A DNA stretch of 64,000 bases, from contig NZ_LZSE01000129.1 in assembly GCF_001665295.1 (NCBI RefSeq), positions 17,890 through 81,889 of the forward strand, in the 5' to 3' direction. Origin of the DNA: Mycobacterium sp. 1554424.7. GTDB taxonomy: Bacteria; Actinomycetota; Actinomycetes; Mycobacteriales; Mycobacteriaceae. Positions 61,407-64,000 of this stretch are shown in pieces; within the stretch, counting starts at the first letter, position 1, and the number at the start of each line of letters is the position of its first letter. A program made the position numbers and the translations under genes. The notes under the pieces are model-generated. The model was not told where the DNA came from and made no database searches. It saw nothing but the letters and a program-made list of their open reading frames with translations.

Positions 61407-61763
61407 CCGGCGGCGAATCTAGCGCGCGAAGCGCTCCTACGGGGCGTCGCACCCGCCCAAAACCCGCGAAATTCCAAGGGTGCGTGCCGTCCGCGCTTGG
61501 CCTAGGATGCGCGCTTCGCGCGCCATTTGCTGCGTTGCGCGGGGATCTCAGATGACATCACTATGTCGCCCGACAGGACCTTGTTAAAACTGCCCGCGCC
61601 ATCGTTAAGAAGCCGTAAACGCCCGTCACCCTAGCCTTTTCCGTCGGGACTGTGGAGTCGTGCCTGGTTAACCTTACGCCGACGCACAGCAGCCGTTACG
61701 CCAACGCACAGGTCGATCCCCCTCAAGGGAGATCGGCAATTTTCCGAACACGAGGAGCAATAG
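61407..61763. other. Intergenic region before the PE-PPE-esx cluster
   Basis: This 357-base region lies between a leftward tRNA and a rightward PE gene, so it carries both promoters. Just left of the tRNA 5' end are GC-rich inverted words (GCGCGCGAAGCGC and GCGCGCTTCGCGCGC). A pair of direct repeats is given as a separate feature. No open frame with a ribosome site is present. Confidence 0.55.
61674..61711 (+). promoter_or_regulatory. Pair of 16-base direct repeats upstream of the PE gene
   Basis: TTACGCCGACGCACAG (61,674-61,689) is repeated with a single change at 61,696-61,711 (TTACGCCAACGCACAG). The units are 22 bases apart, close to two turns of the helix, so a dimer could bind both on one face. 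They lie 53-90 bases before the PE ATG, in promoter position. Confidence 0.6.
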
Positions 61764-62603
61764 ATGTCATTTCTGACAGCAATCCCTGAGGAGTTGTTAG
61801 CCGCTGCGTCGCAGCTGGAAGGAATAGGCAACTCACTGACGGCGCAGAACGCGGGTGCCGCGGCGCCGACGACGTCCGTCGCTCCCGCGGCCGCCGACCA
61901 GGTGTCGGCCCTGCAGTCGGCACTCTTCTCGACCTACGGCACCATGTACCAGCAGATCGCCGCCGAGGCCCAGTCGATCCAACAACAGTTTGTGAGCACC
62001 CTCGGGTTGAGCTCCGGTACCTACACCTCGACCGAGGCCGCCAACGTCGCGGCCGCGACCCCCACCGACCTCGTCAACCAAATCTCCACGCTGTTCGGTG
62101 GTCCGCTCGGAAGCACCAATGGCTTGCCGACCAGCCTGTCCAGCAACCTCGCAAACGTCGGCAACATCGGTTTTGGCAACTACGCCTCCGCCTGCTCCGA
62201 CCTGATCGGTATGGCCGGTGGCGGCCTGCTGCCTGCGGCCGCCAGCGACACCGGTGACGCCGCCGCGGCCGCCGGCGCAGCGGACGCGGCCACCGCTTCC
62301 AGCGTCACCCCGGCGGGTGGCGTGGGCGGCATGGCCGGGATGCCGGCCGCGGGCATGGGCAGCGCGACCATGGTGGGCAGATTGTCGGCACCGCCGAGCT
62401 GGGCCGGCAGCTTCGTCTCGGCCACGACCCCCGCGACCGCGGTGCAGACCGTGGGCTGGACCGCCGCCGCGCCGCAGGCCGGCACGGGAACGATCGTGCC
62501 CGGCATGCCCGGGCTGGGCGCCGCCGCGCGCAACAGCGCCGGCTTCGGTGCGCCGCGCTACGGCGTCAAGCCGATCGTCATGCCCAAGATCAAGGCCGTC
62601 TAA
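61764..62603 (+). CDS. PE family protein with PPE-SVP-like C-terminal tail
   Basis: This 279-residue protein begins with a standard PE domain (MSFLTAIPEELLAAASQLEG to YTSTEAANVAA, about 1-95). The next about 180 residues end with GRLSAPPSWAG (position of the SVP motif of PPE proteins) and the tail FGAPRYGVKPIVMPKIKAV. The same tail closes the following PPE protein ([16 protein letters not shown]). The protein thus joins a PE head with a PPE-type tail. GAGGAG precedes the ATG. Secretion by ESX-5 is likely. Confidence 0.9.
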   Translation: MSFLTAIPEELLAAASQLEGIGNSLTAQNAGAAAPTTSVAPAAADQVSALQSALFSTYGTMYQQIAAEAQSIQQQFVSTLGLSSGTYTSTEAANVAAATPTDLVNQISTLFGGPLGSTNGLPTSLSSNLANVGNIGFGNYASACSDLIGMAGGGLLPAAASDTGDAAAAAGAADAATASSVTPAGGVGGMAGMPAAGMGSATMVGRLSAPPSWAGSFVSATTPATAVQTVGWTAAAPQAGTGTIVPGMPGLGAAARNSAGFGAPRYGVKPIVMPKIKAV

Positions 62604-62663
62604 GCGGCCACTCGGTCATAACCAGTCCAAACAGCGGAAATCTTAAGAGGAACGGAAACAGAA

Positions 62664-63854
62664 ATGGTCCTAGATTTTGCAGCGCTCCCCCCCGAGATCA
62701 ACTCCGGACTGATGTACACCGGTGCGGGTTCAGGTCCGCTTATGGCGGCCTCGGCGGCCTGGAGCAACCTGGCCGCCGAGCTGAGCACCACGGCCACCTC
62801 ATGGGAGTCGATCATCGGCACCCTGACCGGCGAGCAGTGGACGGGCGCGGGTTCGGCAGCGGCTGCGGCCGCCGCCCAGCCCTACGTGAGCTGGCTGACC
62901 ACCACCGCCGCGGCGGCCGAGCAGGCGGGTGCCCAGGCTTCGGCGTCGGCGGCCGCCTATGAGGCAGCGTTCACGGCGACGGTGCCACCGCCGGTGATCG
63001 CCGCGAACAGGGCGCAGCTGGCGGCGCTCGTCGCGACGAACTTCCTCGGCATCAACACACCGGCGATCATGGCGACTGAGGCGCTGTACGCCGAGATGTG
63101 GGTCCAAGACGCGATCGCGATGTACACCTACTCGGCCGCGTCCGCAGCCAGCGGGGTTCTGCAGCCGTTGACCCCAGCGGCCCCGACCGCCAGCCCAGCC
63201 GCGGCGGCCACCCAAGGCTCGGCGGTTTCGGCGGCTTTCGCGAACGCGGCGGCCTCACCGGCGGCGTCCGGCCTGGGCGGCATCATCAGCAACTTCCAGT
63301 CGTTGTTGAACGGCGGGTACATCGGCCAAGGCATCCAAAGCGTCATAGATTCGCTGGGCCTGACGGATCTCGAGAACAGCCTTGACGGCCTCTTGGGCAC
63401 CCCAGCACTCTTCAACGCCCTCAACGGCGCCGTCAACACCTCGGCGTGGTTCGTCATGAACACCATCCCGACCGCGGTGTCACTTGGCCACACCCTTGCC
63501 GCCGCCGCACCGGCGGCGACGGCAAGCGACGTCGTGCCGCTGGCCGGTGGTGCGGCCATCGGGGAAGGCTCGCTGGTTAGCAGCGTGGGAGGCGGAATGT
63601 CGGCGGGCATGGCCGAAGCCTCAGCGGTCGGGGGCCTGTCGGTCCCGGCCAGCTGGTCCTCCGCAGCCCCGGCGACACTGGCATCGTCGACCGCTCCGCT
63701 CGAGGGCTCCGGCTGGACCGCCGCCGCCGACGAGCCCGTCGCGGCGATGCCCGGCATGCCGGGAATGGCGGGGGCGGCCAAGGGTGCCGCCTACGGCTCC
63801 GGCCCGCGGTACGGCTTCAAGCCGATCGTCATGCCCAAGCAGGTCGTCGTCTGA
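62664..63854 (+). CDS. PPE family protein, SVP-type
   Basis: This 396-residue protein starts [20 protein letters not shown], with the WTGAGSAAA turn, [20 protein letters not shown] and GGLSVPASW as SVP motif near residue 325. It ends [16 protein letters not shown]. It lies 60 bases after the PE gene and before an esx gene, as in the PE-PPE-esx units of the ESX-5 type. It would form a helical bundle with the PE head and be exported. Confidence 0.93.
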   Translation: MVLDFAALPPEINSGLMYTGAGSGPLMAASAAWSNLAAELSTTATSWESIIGTLTGEQWTGAGSAAAAAAAQPYVSWLTTTAAAAEQAGAQASASAAAYEAAFTATVPPPVIAANRAQLAALVATNFLGINTPAIMATEALYAEMWVQDAIAMYTYSAASAASGVLQPLTPAAPTASPAAAATQGSAVSAAFANAAASPAASGLGGIISNFQSLLNGGYIGQGIQSVIDSLGLTDLENSLDGLLGTPALFNALNGAVNTSAWFVMNTIPTAVSLGHTLAAAAPAATASDVVPLAGGAAIGEGSLVSSVGGGMSAGMAEASAVGGLSVPASWSSAAPATLASSTAPLEGSGWTAAADEPVAAMPGMPGMAGAAKGAAYGSGPRYGFKPIVMPKQVVV

Positions 63855-63979
63855 CACGCGAAACAGGGATAGAAAACAGGGAGTAACGCTCCATCGGCTT
63901 CAATGCCGCGTAACAGCCAGTTGCGACGGCCAACCAGTATCACAAGGCAAGAAATCCATCCAGAAGGAGAAAAGGCAAC

Positions 63980-64000
63980 ATGGCAACACGCTTTATGACT
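63980..64000 (+). CDS. Esx (WXG100) protein, first seven codons
   Basis: ATG GCA ACA CGC TTT ATG ACT codes MATRFMT, which agrees with the start of the EsxJ/K/M/P/W group (MASRFMTDPH...). It follows the ribosome site AGAAGGAGAAAAGG and a PE-PPE pair, exactly where these esx genes stand. The rest lies outside the window. Confidence 0.8.

Noticed and set aside
61407-61520. Integrase or attachment duplicate beside the tRNA
   Set aside because: GC-rich inverted words occur, but no integrase frame and no second copy of the tRNA 3' end could be found by reading the window.

Overview
The window is high-GC actinobacterial DNA. It carries PE and PPE genes, mycobacterial lipid-metabolism genes (fadA3, echA8/echA9, fadD14, lipU) and several genes started directly after a TANNNT -10 box. 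This identifies a Mycobacterium. The gene content (many accessory genes, and a long PE with a PPE-like tail beside an Esx gene) suggests a slow-growing non-tuberculous species, possibly of the M. avium complex, but the species is inferred. Comparisons with M. tuberculosis below are from memory of its gene order, not from an alignment.

Bases 1-22,150 are a conserved core block. In reverse order it follows M. tuberculosis Rv1079-Rv1057: metB, pra, cbs, lipU, Rv1075c, fadA3, Rv1072, echA9, echA8, Rv1069c, Rv1066, Rv1065, lpqV, Rv1063c, Rv1062, Rv1061, Rv1059, fadD14, Rv1057. Differences from that order are a small iron-permease-like gene beside metB, an ECF41 sigma factor/oxidoreductase pair between two 70-base repeats where Rv1073 would be, no PE_PGRS genes between Rv1066 and Rv1069c, and no Rv1060.

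Bases 22,660-58,300 are accessory DNA made of small modules: a methyltransferase; amt-glnK; a flavin monooxygenase and a cytochrome P450; a dienelactone-hydrolase/DUF427 operon; vapBC; a regulator cluster (LuxR-type response regulator, SigH-like sigma factor, single receiver domain); a PE-PPE pair; a four-gene aromatic-ring degradation operon; a two-GAF histidine kinase; an aldehyde dehydrogenase/pyruvate decarboxylase operon; cutinase and phytase-like secreted proteins; a MerR regulator with a perfect 28-base palindrome; a BlaI/M56-peptidase module with three matching operators and two small membrane proteins; a TetR/acyltransferase pair with two matching operators; a broken DedA gene; and small secreted proteins.

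Bases 58,311-60,629 form an arsenic operon (arsR, ACR3 permease, arsC, cadI-like) read leftward. It is followed by a reductase-like gene and a tRNA with anticodon UAA. From 61,760 a PE-PPE-esx cluster of ESX-5 type runs off the right edge. The accessory block lies on the 3' side of the tRNA, as expected of a genomic island, but no integrase is visible.

The strongest candidates for new biology are the BlaI regulon (51.4-53.3 kb), where one repressor appears to control itself, a DUF2752 membrane protein and two tiny membrane proteins; the Zymomonas-like pyruvate decarboxylase operon (42.9-46.1 kb); and the two-site TetR circuit (53.3-56.3 kb).
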